From the NCBI GenBank assembly GCA_031422555.1, contig JANPLZ010000031.1, positions 1 through 9,706 on the forward strand: 9,706 nt of DNA. The letters run 5' to 3'. This document shows positions 1 to 6,158 of the stretch, in pieces. The position numbers were made by a program, and so were the translations under genes. Position 1 is the stretch's first letter. The number at the start of each line of letters is the position of its first letter. Origin of the DNA: JANNAT01 sp031422555. GTDB lineage: Bacteria > Pseudomonadota > Alphaproteobacteria > Rhodobacterales > Rhodobacteraceae. Under the pieces are notes generated by a model. It did no database searches and was not told the origin of the DNA. It was given only the letters and a program-made list of their open reading frames with translations.

Positions 1-1
1 A

Positions 2-259
2 TGCGCAGGCACGTGGTCGGCTTTGGCACCAAAAGTGGTGGAAAAATCGCGCGGGCTGTCACTGACGTTGCGCGGCGGGCCGGGGGCCAATATCGGCAAT
101 TCGGTGGAATCGGTCGGCGGCATCAACACCGGCGAGATTTACGCCGTGTGCAAAGACGGCACCCGCGTTGAGGGGCAGTTCGTGATGGGGTCCAGCACCA
201 CCAGCGGCACAGGCACCGCCACCGACACGCGGGGCAACACCTATAAGCTGCTGTTCTGA
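2..259 (+). CDS. C-terminal fragment of an unrecognised, possibly exported protein (5' end outside window)
   Basis: The reading frame is open from the first complete codon at base 2 and ends at TGA 257-259, giving about 85 residues. A TTG at 23 could serve as a start, but no Shine-Dalgarno sequence precedes it and the frame continues to the edge, so I read this as the tail of a longer gene. The tail is rich in Gly, Thr and Ser (GGPGANIGNS, then SSTTSGTGTATDTRGN) and ends in a short hydrophobic Y-K-L-L-F, a composition suggesting beta structure. I recognise no family. The first visible residues are C-A-G-T-W; if hydrophobic sequence and a lipobox lay just before them, that Cys would be a lipoprotein acylation site, but the window cannot show this. 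It converges on nrdJ with a hairpin between them. Confidence 0.5.
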   Translation, partial: CAGTWSALAPKVVEKSRGLSLTLRGGPGANIGNSVESVGGINTGEIYAVCKDGTRVEGQFVMGSSTTSGTGTATDTRGNTYKLLF

Positions 260-371
260 AAAAGTAAATTTCCGTTAGACTGCACGGTTAAACCGGCTGT
301 GGTTTGGTCGCAATTGCAACGATGAAGCGTTGTGGCAGTTTGCACCGTTGCACCCATGATCTTGCAGCCGC

Positions 372-400
372 AAAGCCGGGGCCGCTCGGACCCCGGCTTT
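372..400. terminator. Bidirectional terminator hairpin between the left-edge gene and nrdJ
   Basis: A perfect inverted repeat AAAGCCGGGG (372-381) / CCCCGGCTTT (391-400) encloses a 9-nt loop. It lies between two convergent stop codons (259 on the plus strand, 417 on the minus strand). The stem is G+C-rich at its loop end and A/T at its base, so either strand would give a hairpin ending in UUU. The T tract is short, but position and symmetry support a shared terminator. Confidence 0.75.
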
Positions 401-416
401 ACAATCGTTAACCAAA

Positions 417-3400
417 TCAACTACACCCGCTAGTGCCACCACAGGTGTTGCACTTCATGCAGGTGCCGTTGCGCACCAGCGTGTAGTTGCCGCATTCGCC
501 GCAGGGATCGCCTTCATAGCCTTGCATCTTGGCTTTCACCCGCACGTCCATCGTGACGGTGCCGGTGGCAAGGGCGGTCATGCCGCTAAGGCCGCTGCGC
601 GCGGTTTCGGGGATCAGCATGTTCAGCGCCGATACCGGATCGGTCCCATTGGCCAGCGCAGTCGCCCCCATGCCGCCTTGCAACACCACCAATTCGGACG
701 GCAGACGCTTGCGCAGATAACCGGTCGAGCTGATTTGCTTCAGCACTTCCAAACCACGGCTGGCCGCCTGATCGGTGACTTCGGATATGTTGCGCTTGCC
801 CTCTTCGACGCCACGCCCCAGATCGTCAAACGAGGCACCCGTGGGTTTGACATGCGCCAGATCGGTGCGGTCCAGATAGGAAATCGCCAGTTCGCGGAAG
901 ATGTAATCCAGGATCGAGGTGGCATTCTTGACGCTGTCGTTGCCCTGCACCATGCCCGCCGGTTCAAACCGGGTGAAGGTGAACGCCTCGACATATTCCT
1001 CCAGCGGCACGCCGTATTGCAGACCCACCGAAATGGCGATGGCAAAGTTGTTCATCATGGCCCGAAAGCCCGCACCTTCCTTGTGCATGTCGATGAAAAT
1101 CTCGCCCAGACGGCCATCACCGTATTCGCCAGTGCGCAGATACACTTTATGGCCGCCAACGATGGCCTTTTGGGTATAGCCCTTGCGGCGTTCGGGCAGT
1201 TTTTCGCGGTTGGTGCGGATGATTTCCTTGATGATGATTTTCTCGACGATCTTTTCGGCCATCACCATGGCTTTGTCCGGCAAAGACCCGGTCGCCATGA
1301 TCTCTTCGGCGTCGGCATCATCGTCAACCAAGGCCGAGGCCAGGGGCTGTGACAGTTTCGATCCGTCGCGATAGAGCGCGTTGGCTTTGATGCCCAGCGA
1401 CCATGACAATTCATAGGCCGCCAGTGTCGCCTCGATGGTGGCGTCGTTAGGCATGTTGATGGTTTTGGAAATCGCCCCCGAGATGAACGATTGCGCCGCC
1501 GCCATCATGTGAATGTGGCTGTCAACCGACAGAAACCGTTTGCCGGTTTTGCCGCAAGGATTGGCGCAGTCGAACACAGAATAATGTTCCTTTTTCAGGA
1601 ACGGCGCATTTTCCAAGGTCATCGTGCCGCAGACATGGTCGTTGGCGGCGTCGATCTGGGCTTTGGTAAAGCCAAGGTGGCGCAGCAGATCAAAGCCCGG
1701 ATCGTTCAGCTTTTCGGCAGGGATGCCCAAGGTTTTCTTGCAGAAATCCTCGCCGATCGTCCATTGGTTGAACACAAAGCGAATGTCGAACGCCGATGGC
1801 AGCGCCGCTTCGATCTTTTCCAATTCGCGCGCGCCAAAACCGTGGCCGATCAGGGATGTGGTGTTGATCCCCGGGCAATTTCCGATGCTGCCATGGCCCA
1901 CCGCGTGGGCGACCATCTCGGCCGCCTGCGACGTGGAATAGCCCAGCTTTTCCAAGGCGGCAGGCACCGATTGGTTGATGATCTTGAAGTAACCTCCGCC
2001 CGCCAGTTTCTTGAACTTGACCAGCGCAAAGTCAGGCTCGATCCCGGTGGTGTCGCAGTCCATCACCAGACCGATGGTGCCGGTGGGCGCGATCACCGTG
2101 GTTTGGGCGTTGCGATAGCCATGCGCCTGCCCCAGCGTCAGCGCCTCGTCCCACGCCGATTTCGCCAAGGTGATCAGGGTTTGGTCGGGGCAGTTGGCGG
2201 CGTCCAGTGCCACCGGGTTGACGTTGACCGCCTCGTAGCCGCTGGTTTTGCCATAAGCGGCGGCGCGGTGGTTGCGGATCACCCGCAGCATGTGGTCGGC
2301 ATTGCGCCCATAGCCTGCAAATGCCCCCAACTCGCGCGCCATTTCGGCGGACGTCGCATAAGACACGCCGGTCATCAAAGCGGTCAGCGCGCCACACATC
2401 GCACGGCCTTCGATACTGTCATAGCCCAAGCCCATGTTCATCAGCAGCCCGCCGATATTGGCATAGCCCAGACCAAGGGTGCGGAAATCGAAGGAATTCT
2501 GCGCGATTTCCTTGGATGGAAACTGCGCCATCATCACCGAGATTTCCAACGTCACGGTCCACAGCCGCGTGGCGTGGATATAGCCGTCGGCGTCAAAATT
2601 GCCGTCACGAAAGAAGGTCAACAAGTTCATCGACGCCAGATTGCAGGCGGTGTCGTCCAAAAACATGTATTCCGAACACGGGTTTGACCCGCGGATCGCG
2701 CCATCTTCGGGGCAAGTGTGCCACGCATTGACGGTGTCGTGAAACTGAATCCCCGGATCGGCACAGGCCCATGCGGCGTGGCCAACCTGATCCCACAAAT
2801 CGCGGGCCTTGATGGTTTTGGCCACTTTGCCATCGGTGCGACGGATCAGCGCCCAATCGGTATCATCCTTGACCGCCTGCAAGAATGCATCGGTCACCCG
2901 CACCGAATTGTTCGAGTTCTGGCCCGATACCGTGACATAGGCTTCGGAATCCCAATCGGTGTCATAGGTCGGGAATTCGATGCTGGTAAAGCCTTGGCGG
3001 GCGTATTGCAGCACGCGGAATGTATAGGTGTCGGGGATCATCGCCTTTTTGGCCGCCCGGATGGCGGTTTTCAGGGCGGCATTTTTGGTGGCATCGGTGG
3101 CGTCTGCGATGGTGCCATCCCAGCCCTTGATGGCGGCGAACAGATCGTTCAACCGCGCCTCATGGACTTTTGATCCGGCGACCAGCGAGGCAACCTTTTG
3201 TTCTTCGATGACTTTCCAGTTCACAAACGCTTCGACATCGGGGTGATCCATATCGCAGATCACCATCTTGGCGGCACGCCGCGTGGTGCCACCCGATTTG
3301 ATCGCCCCCGCCGCGCGGTCACCGATTTTCAAGAACCCCATCAGGCCCGATGATTTGCCGCCGCCCGACAGTTTTTCGCCTTCGCCGCGCAAGGATGAAA

Positions 3401-4109
3401 AATTGGTGCCGGTGCCAGAGCCGTATTTGAACAGCCGCGCCTCACGCACCCAAAGATCCATGATGCCGCCGTCGCCCACCAGATCATCCTTGACCGACTG
3501 GATAAAGCAGGCATGCGGCTGCGGATGTTCATAGGCGCTATCGGATTTGGTCAGTTTGTGGGTGGCATGATCGACATAGTAATGCCCCTGCGCCGGACCA
3601 TCGACACCGTAAGCCCAATGCAAGCCGGTGTTGAACCATTGCGGGCTGTTTGGTGCGGCCATCTGGCGGGCCAGCATAAAGCGCATCTCGTCATAATAGG
3701 CGCGGGCATCGGATTCGGTGCTGAAATAGCCGCCTTTCCAACCCCAATAGGCCCAGGCACCCGCCAGCCGGTCAAACACCTGCTTGGCCGAGGTTTCGCC
3801 GACAAGGCGGTCTTCGGCGGGCAATTTGGCCAGCGCGTCTTCGTCCGGGATCGACCGCCACAAAAATTCGGGCATGCCTTTTTCGCGGACTTTCTGCAAA
3901 GCCGCCGGAATGCCCGCCTTGCGGAAATACTTCTGCGCCAACACGTCCGAGGCAACCTGGCTCCAGCCGGCGGGCACTTCGACGCCCTCATTGCGGAACA
4001 CGATCTTGCCATCGGGGTTGCGAATTTCGGATGTGGTCAGGCTGAACGCCATCGCCCCATACGCACCGCTTGCTTCGGTGGTGAATTTACGCTCGATCTT
4101 CATACCCAT
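417..4109 (-). CDS. nrdJ: Vitamin B12-dependent (class II) ribonucleoside-diphosphate reductase
   Basis: Makes deoxyribonucleotides from ribonucleotides in the cytoplasm, using adenosylcobalamin to generate the active-site thiyl radical, so no separate radical subunit is needed and it works with or without oxygen. Of 1230 residues (typical of the long alphaproteobacterial form), key sites by alignment from memory to the RNR fold are: C201 (H-A-C-F-I) and C489 (T-A-C-N-L-A-S-M-N-L) as the redox pair, the N476-P-C478-S-E480 motif holding the radical cysteine, and A-P-T-G-T-I-G at 675-681 in the substrate phosphate loop. A TSCPD-like domain spans about 978-1075, and a Cys-rich tail (C1203, C1206, C1217, C1220, C1223, C1229) resembles a zinc ribbon and probably supplies the C-terminal reducing cysteines. 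The frame is intact. Two in-frame ATGs exist: at 4109 (MGMK) and at 4103 (MKIERKF). A GGGA sits only 2 nt before the first but 8 nt before the second, so 4103 may be the true start. It appears to be transcribed alone. Confidence 0.97.
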   Translation of the reverse strand: MGMKIERKFTTEASGAYGAMAFSLTTSEIRNPDGKIVFRNEGVEVPAGWSQVASDVLAQKYFRKAGIPAALQKVREKGMPEFLWRSIPDEDALAKLPAEDRLVGETSAKQVFDRLAGAWAYWGWKGGYFSTESDARAYYDEMRFMLARQMAAPNSPQWFNTGLHWAYGVDGPAQGHYYVDHATHKLTKSDSAYEHPQPHACFIQSVKDDLVGDGGIMDLWVREARLFKYGSGTGTNFSSLRGEGEKLSGGGKSSGLMGFLKIGDRAAGAIKSGGTTRRAAKMVICDMDHPDVEAFVNWKVIEEQKVASLVAGSKVHEARLNDLFAAIKGWDGTIADATDATKNAALKTAIRAAKKAMIPDTYTFRVLQYARQGFTSIEFPTYDTDWDSEAYVTVSGQNSNNSVRVTDAFLQAVKDDTDWALIRRTDGKVAKTIKARDLWDQVGHAAWACADPGIQFHDTVNAWHTCPEDGAIRGSNPCSEYMFLDDTACNLASMNLLTFFRDGNFDADGYIHATRLWTVTLEISVMMAQFPSKEIAQNSFDFRTLGLGYANIGGLLMNMGLGYDSIEGRAMCGALTALMTGVSYATSAEMARELGAFAGYGRNADHMLRVIRNHRAAAYGKTSGYEAVNVNPVALDAANCPDQTLITLAKSAWDEALTLGQAHGYRNAQTTVIAPTGTIGLVMDCDTTGIEPDFALVKFKKLAGGGYFKIINQSVPAALEKLGYSTSQAAEMVAHAVGHGSIGNCPGINTTSLIGHGFGARELEKIEAALPSAFDIRFVFNQWTIGEDFCKKTLGIPAEKLNDPGFDLLRHLGFTKAQIDAANDHVCGTMTLENAPFLKKEHYSVFDCANPCGKTGKRFLSVDSHIHMMAAAQSFISGAISKTINMPNDATIEATLAAYELSWSLGIKANALYRDGSKLSQPLASALVDDDADAEEIMATGSLPDKAMVMAEKIVEKIIIKEIIRTNREKLPERRKGYTQKAIVGGHKVYLRTGEYGDGRLGEIFIDMHKEGAGFRAMMNNFAIAISVGLQYGVPLEEYVEAFTFTRFEPAGMVQGNDSVKNATSILDYIFRELAISYLDRTDLAHVKPTGASFDDLGRGVEEGKRNISEVTDQAASRGLEVLKQISSTGYLRKRLPSELVVLQGGMGATALANGTDPVSALNMLIPETARSGLSGMTALATGTVTMDVRVKAKMQGYEGDPCGECGNYTLVRNGTCMKCNTCGGTSGCS

Positions 4110-4169
4110 CGTCCCATCTGTTTACGGCGGGGGTTGTTACGAGGCCCCGTCCGTCGCTGCGCCAAACTT

Positions 4170-4217
4170 TGCAGACACTCTCAATCACCCGCCCCTGTCA
4201 GGGTCCGGGTGTCTGCA
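4170..4217 (-). repeat. Stem-loop in the nrdJ leader
   Basis: TGCAGACAC (4170-4178) and GTGTCTGCA (4209-4217) are perfect reverse complements, 9 bp, enclosing 30 nt. The enclosed part can form a small CCC/GGG hairpin (around 4193-4203). If nrdJ transcription starts near 4330, this structure lies in its 5' untranslated RNA, ending about 60 nt before the start codon. It has no T tract on the minus strand, so it is not a standard terminator. Function unknown. Confidence 0.5.
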
Positions 4218-4232
4218 CCAATACCCATGGCG

Positions 4233-4309
4233 CGATGTTTTGATCTTGGTCTGCCCGCCTTAGTGCCACAACATCTGGTGGTGTCGTTTGGCACCTGATC
4301 AAAATGTCG
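4233..4309. repeat. Nested imperfect inverted repeat upstream of nrdJ
   Basis: The outer arms GATGTTTTGATC (4234-4245) and GATCAAAATGTC (4297-4308) are complementary at 10 of 12 positions, and one more C-G pair extends them outward. The inner arms GTGCCA (4263-4268) and TGGCAC (4289-4294) are a perfect 6-bp pair. The inner arms enclose most of the palindrome at 4266-4281. This could be a folded RNA leader or a composite protein-binding region. Confidence 0.45.
4266..4281. promoter_or_regulatory. Candidate NrdR-box-like palindrome (downstream site)
   Basis: The 16 bases CCACAACATCTGGTGG have perfectly paired CCAC/GTGG ends, and 11 of 16 positions agree with the NrdR box as I remember it (ACACwATATATwGTGT). 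Its core CACAACATCTGGTG matches 12 of 14 bases of the opposite-strand reading of the site at 4348-4363. NrdR is the ATP/dATP-sensing repressor of ribonucleotide reductase genes. The centres of the two sites are 82 bp apart, not the roughly 31 bp of classic tandem NrdR boxes, so the assignment is tentative. Confidence 0.35.
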
Positions 4310-4336
4310 TAGTTTGCCTGCCTTCGCAACGAATTT

Positions 4337-4342
4337 ATTACA
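4337..4342 (-). promoter_or_regulatory. nrdJ: Possible -10 element of the nrdJ promoter
   Basis: Read on the minus strand this is TGTAAT, one mismatch from TATAAT, in an A/T-rich island of an otherwise G+C-rich region. No good -35 hexamer lies at 16-18 bp upstream, but that position is occupied by the palindrome at 4348-4363, as expected for a repressor-covered promoter. It would give a leader of roughly 220 nt before nrdJ. Confidence 0.3.
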
Positions 4343-4347
4343 GGTCT

Positions 4348-4363
4348 ACACCAGATAATGTGC
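4348..4363. promoter_or_regulatory. Candidate NrdR-box-like palindrome (promoter-proximal site)
   Basis: ACACCAGATAATGTGC matches the remembered NrdR box consensus (ACACwATATATwGTGT) at 12 of 16 positions, including the CAC/GTG ends. It would cover the -35 region of the proposed nrdJ promoter, a position compatible with repression by NrdR. The related site at 4266-4281 strengthens the idea that one factor binds both. The link to NrdR is inference: the nrdR gene is not in the window. Confidence 0.42.
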
Positions 4364-4479
4364 TTGACGCGGCGTTGCGCCCTAGGGGTGGCGCTTTGGC
4401 CACATCGTTGCAATTTGCGTGATCCGGCGGAATCGGCGGTTCATCCGACACGTGAAAAGCGGCGAAAAACCATTCAGAT

Positions 4480-4495
4480 CGGCCTGTTTGGGCCG
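4480..4495 (-). terminator. Weak hairpin downstream of the EamA transporter gene
   Basis: CGGCC (4480-4484) and GGCCG (4491-4495) form a 5-bp stem with a 6-nt loop, about 55 bases past the transporter stop codon. On the minus strand a run of T (from AAAAA near 4466-4470 of the plus strand) follows only after about 10 bases, too far for a classic intrinsic terminator. A second small hairpin, GGCGC/GCGCC (4536-4549), abuts the stop codon. Confidence 0.25.
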
Positions 4496-4548
4496 GTTCG
4501 CTCAGACGGAGTGCGAAGCGTTTGTGTGGTCTGGCGGCGCTTGTGCGC

Positions 4549-5433
4549 CTAGGGCTGCGCCCGGCGGTTGATCAAGACGATTCCCACCGCCACCAACCCC
4601 GCCGCCCCCAACAGCCCCGGAGCCAGCGACTCACCCAACAGAAAATAGCCCAAAGCGATGGCAAAGATCGGGGTCAGGAAGGAAAAGCTGGCAACGGTCG
4701 AAGTGGGATAGACCGAAAGCAGCCACAGCCAACTGATAAAACCGCCCGCCACCACCACCGACGCCTGAAACACCAGCCAGACCCAGTGCATCGGTAGCAC
4801 ATCGCGGATCAGCGGCCCGAACATCGGGGCGGCCAGCAATAGTACCGGGCCCGACACCAGCACCATCCAGAACAGTTGCACTTCAGGGCCGGCATGGCGC
4901 AACCGCGTCGCCCGCGCCAGAAACGCCGTGCCCGCCCACCCCAGCGCGCCGCCAAGCGCGCACAGATCGCCGATCAGATTGCCCTGCCCGCCGGGGCTGC
5001 GCGACAATATGGCCCAAGCCGTGCCCGCAAACGCCAGCGCCAGCCCCGCGCTGCGCACCGGTGTCAGCCGCTCATTGGGCAGCCCGAAATGCGCCAGCAC
5101 CGCCATCCACACCGGCATCGAATAAAAGATCACCGACGCGCGGCCAACGGCGGTCAGATCAAGCGCTACGAACAGGCACAGAAATTCGGCGGCAAACACC
5201 AGCCCCATCGCGATGCCCGGCAGCGCATCGGCCAGCCGGAATTTGGGCCAAAATCCGCGCCACGTCAGCCACGCGCCCACAAACGCAATCGCCAGCGTTG
5301 ATCGTGCCCCGGCAAAAAACACCGGCTGCAACCCGCTGTTCACCTCTTTGACGATGATCTGATTGCCCGCCAGCAACAAGGTGACGCCGATCAATACGGC
5401 AAGGCCGGTGCGGTCTAAACTGTCTTTGCGCAT
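4549..5433 (-). CDS. EamA-family (drug/metabolite transporter superfamily) membrane protein
   Basis: A polytopic inner-membrane protein of 294 residues, the usual length for a two-EamA-domain carrier with ten helices. Hydrophobic segments recur throughout, for example L11-L21, A71-A90, V101-H115, G130-L143, A159-F171, L188-A201, V218-L238, F250-L266 and L274-I288. The second domain carries the typical S-F-L-T-P-I-F-A (251-258) followed by L-G-E-S-L. Substrate cannot be told from sequence; members export metabolites, amino acids or drugs. I chose ATG 5433 (M-R-K-D-S-L): it is preceded by a purine-rich GCGGGGAATC, and the frame further upstream is non-hydrophobic and runs into the divergent regulator gene. 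The frame upstream could technically start at 5607, which I reject. It is divergent from mur across 142 bp. It is not closely similar to the RarD-type permease at 7638-8540. Confidence 0.88.
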   Translation of the reverse strand: MRKDSLDRTGLAVLIGVTLLLAGNQIIVKEVNSGLQPVFFAGARSTLAIAFVGAWLTWRGFWPKFRLADALPGIAMGLVFAAEFLCLFVALDLTAVGRASVIFYSMPVWMAVLAHFGLPNERLTPVRSAGLALAFAGTAWAILSRSPGGQGNLIGDLCALGGALGWAGTAFLARATRLRHAGPEVQLFWMVLVSGPVLLLAAPMFGPLIRDVLPMHWVWLVFQASVVVAGGFISWLWLLSVYPTSTVASFSFLTPIFAIALGYFLLGESLAPGLLGAAGLVAVGIVLINRRAQP

Positions 5434-5493
5434 GATTCCCCGCCCCGTTCGCCCGTCCCGTTCGGCGGCCAACCTTTGCTTGCAACCAAGGAC

Positions 5494-5499
5494 TGTCAA
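5494..5499 (-). promoter_or_regulatory. Possible -35 element for the EamA transporter gene
   Basis: The minus strand reads TTGACA, a perfect consensus -35, about 60 bp before the chosen ATG at 5433. No convincing -10 follows at 16-18 bp (AAGGTT is the best), so this is only a candidate within the divergent spacer. Confidence 0.25.
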
Positions 5500-5575
5500 G
5501 CCAGCGATAAGCACTGGCATGGCCGGGTCAGGTGCGCTAATCCGAAAAAACAATCGACCATAAAAGGTGTGTGCG

Positions 5576-5986
5576 ATGTCAACCATCATCACCCGGGGGG
5601 CGGCCAAGGGGCTGCGGATGACCGATCAGCGCCGTGTGGTGGCCCGCGTGATCGGCGACGCCGATGATCACCCCGATGTTGAAGAACTTTACGCCCGCGC
5701 CGCCCGGATTGATCCGAAAATTTCCCTGGCCACGGTCTACCGCACCGTCAAACTGTTTGAAGAGGCGGGACTTTTGGACAAGTTGGAATTCGGCGACGGG
5801 CGCGCGCGCTATGAAGATGCCGAACGCGATCACCACGATCATCTGATTGATGTCAACACCGGCCAAGTCATTGAATTTGTTGATCCTGAAATCGAGGCCT
5901 TGCAGATACGCATCGCCGCCCGGCTGGGATATCGGCTGATCGGGCACCGGTTAGAGTTGCTGGGCGTGCCGATCAAGCCTGACTAA
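5576..5986 (+). CDS. mur: Fur-family metal-responsive transcriptional regulator (Mur/Fur type)
   Basis: A cytoplasmic DNA-binding repressor of the ferric uptake regulator family. In alphaproteobacteria this branch commonly acts as Mur, which represses manganese uptake genes (mntH, sitABCD), while Irr and RirA handle iron. Of 136 residues, the N-terminal winged helix includes R-M-T-D-Q-R-R (14-20) and the recognition-helix motif S-L-A-T-V-Y-R-T-V-K-L-F-E-E-A-G (50-65). The dimerisation domain has H-H-D-H-L-I (86-91), G-Q-V-I-E-F (96-101) and L-G-Y-R-L-I-G-H (117-124). Likely metal ligands by family analogy are H32, E80, H87 and H89. The CxxC pair of enterobacterial Fur is replaced by D92 and T95, and the protein has no Cys at all. 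It does not look like Irr. ATG 5576 is chosen because AAAAGG (5562-5567) lies 8 nt upstream; a GTG at 5567 overlaps that site. It could equally be annotated fur. No target genes are nearby. Confidence 0.9.
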   Translation: MSTIITRGAAKGLRMTDQRRVVARVIGDADDHPDVEELYARAARIDPKISLATVYRTVKLFEEAGLLDKLEFGDGRARYEDAERDHHDHLIDVNTGQVIEFVDPEIEALQIRIAARLGYRLIGHRLELLGVPIKPD

Positions 5987-5987
5987 A

Positions 5988-6081
5988 GCGGTTCAGGTTT
6001 GGAGAGAATCGAAAATCGCTGCCTCTCAGTCCGCTCGACCGCGTTTTTCGATTTTGCTTTTTCCATCAAAACCCGAACCGC
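5988..6081. repeat. Long imperfect inverted repeat between mur and eno
   Basis: Outer arms at 5988-6000 (GCGGTTCAGGTTT) and 6069-6081 (AAACCCGAACCGC) pair at 12 of 13 positions. A second, inner pair is perfect over 9 bp: AATCGAAAA (6007-6015) with TTTTCGATT (6045-6053). Together they would make a hairpin of about 94 nt starting two bases after the mur stop codon. T-rich runs (6044-6048 and 6058-6062) lie in the right arm. It may act as the mur terminator, or be a copy of a dispersed intergenic repeat. A 9-bp direct repeat CTAAAGCGG occurs at 5983-5991 and 6083-6091, exactly 100 bp apart. Confidence 0.6.
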
Positions 6082-6103
6082 CCTAAAGCGGCTTTCCTTA
6101 GGG
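6081..6103. terminator. Second hairpin in the mur-eno spacer
   Basis: CCCTAA (6081-6086) and TTAGGG (6098-6103) are perfectly complementary with an 11-nt loop. It directly follows the long inverted repeat and precedes the eno leader by about 55 bases. There is no following T tract, so a terminator role is only a suggestion; it may instead be part of the same intergenic repeat unit. Confidence 0.3.
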
Positions 6104-6158
6104 GCTGGCGCGCGTTAAAAGGCCGCAACTGTTTCATTTGCCCTTTGGAGACACCGCC

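Larger units (their letters stand above)
4110..4548. other. Gene-free 439-bp leader/promoter region of nrdJ
   Basis: This stretch separates the stop codon of the EamA transporter from the nrdJ start, both on the minus strand. I see no credible gene: the open frames here are Arg/Cys-rich, lack ribosome binding sites and match no family I know. It does contain two related palindromes (4266-4281 and 4348-4363), a possible -10 hexamer (minus strand, 4337-4342), a nested inverted repeat (4233-4309) and a 9-bp-stem hairpin (4170-4217). A cobalamin riboswitch would be attractive for a B12 enzyme, but I find no B12-box (GCCACTG) on the nrdJ-coding strand. Confidence 0.6.

Noticed and set aside
522..1352. 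276-codon open frame on the plus strand, and a 398-codon one at 1491-2687
   Set aside because: Both lie wholly antisense to nrdJ, are rich in His/Arg/Gly as expected for shadow frames in G+C-rich DNA, and match no family I recognise.
4110..4420. Cobalamin riboswitch upstream of nrdJ
   Set aside because: The conserved B12 box GCCACTG and the GGGAA-type core are not visible on the nrdJ-coding strand, so I cannot support it.
4198..4552. Small open frames in the nrdJ leader (minus strand 4198-4413, plus strand 4358-4552)
   Set aside because: They are Arg/Cys-rich, lack ribosome binding sites and overlap the proposed regulatory sites; no family resemblance.
5434..5607. Upstream extension of the EamA transporter to a 352-residue protein starting at 5607
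   Set aside because: The extra residues are not hydrophobic, overlap the divergent mur gene, and span the region that must hold both promoters. ATG 5433 gives the normal family length.
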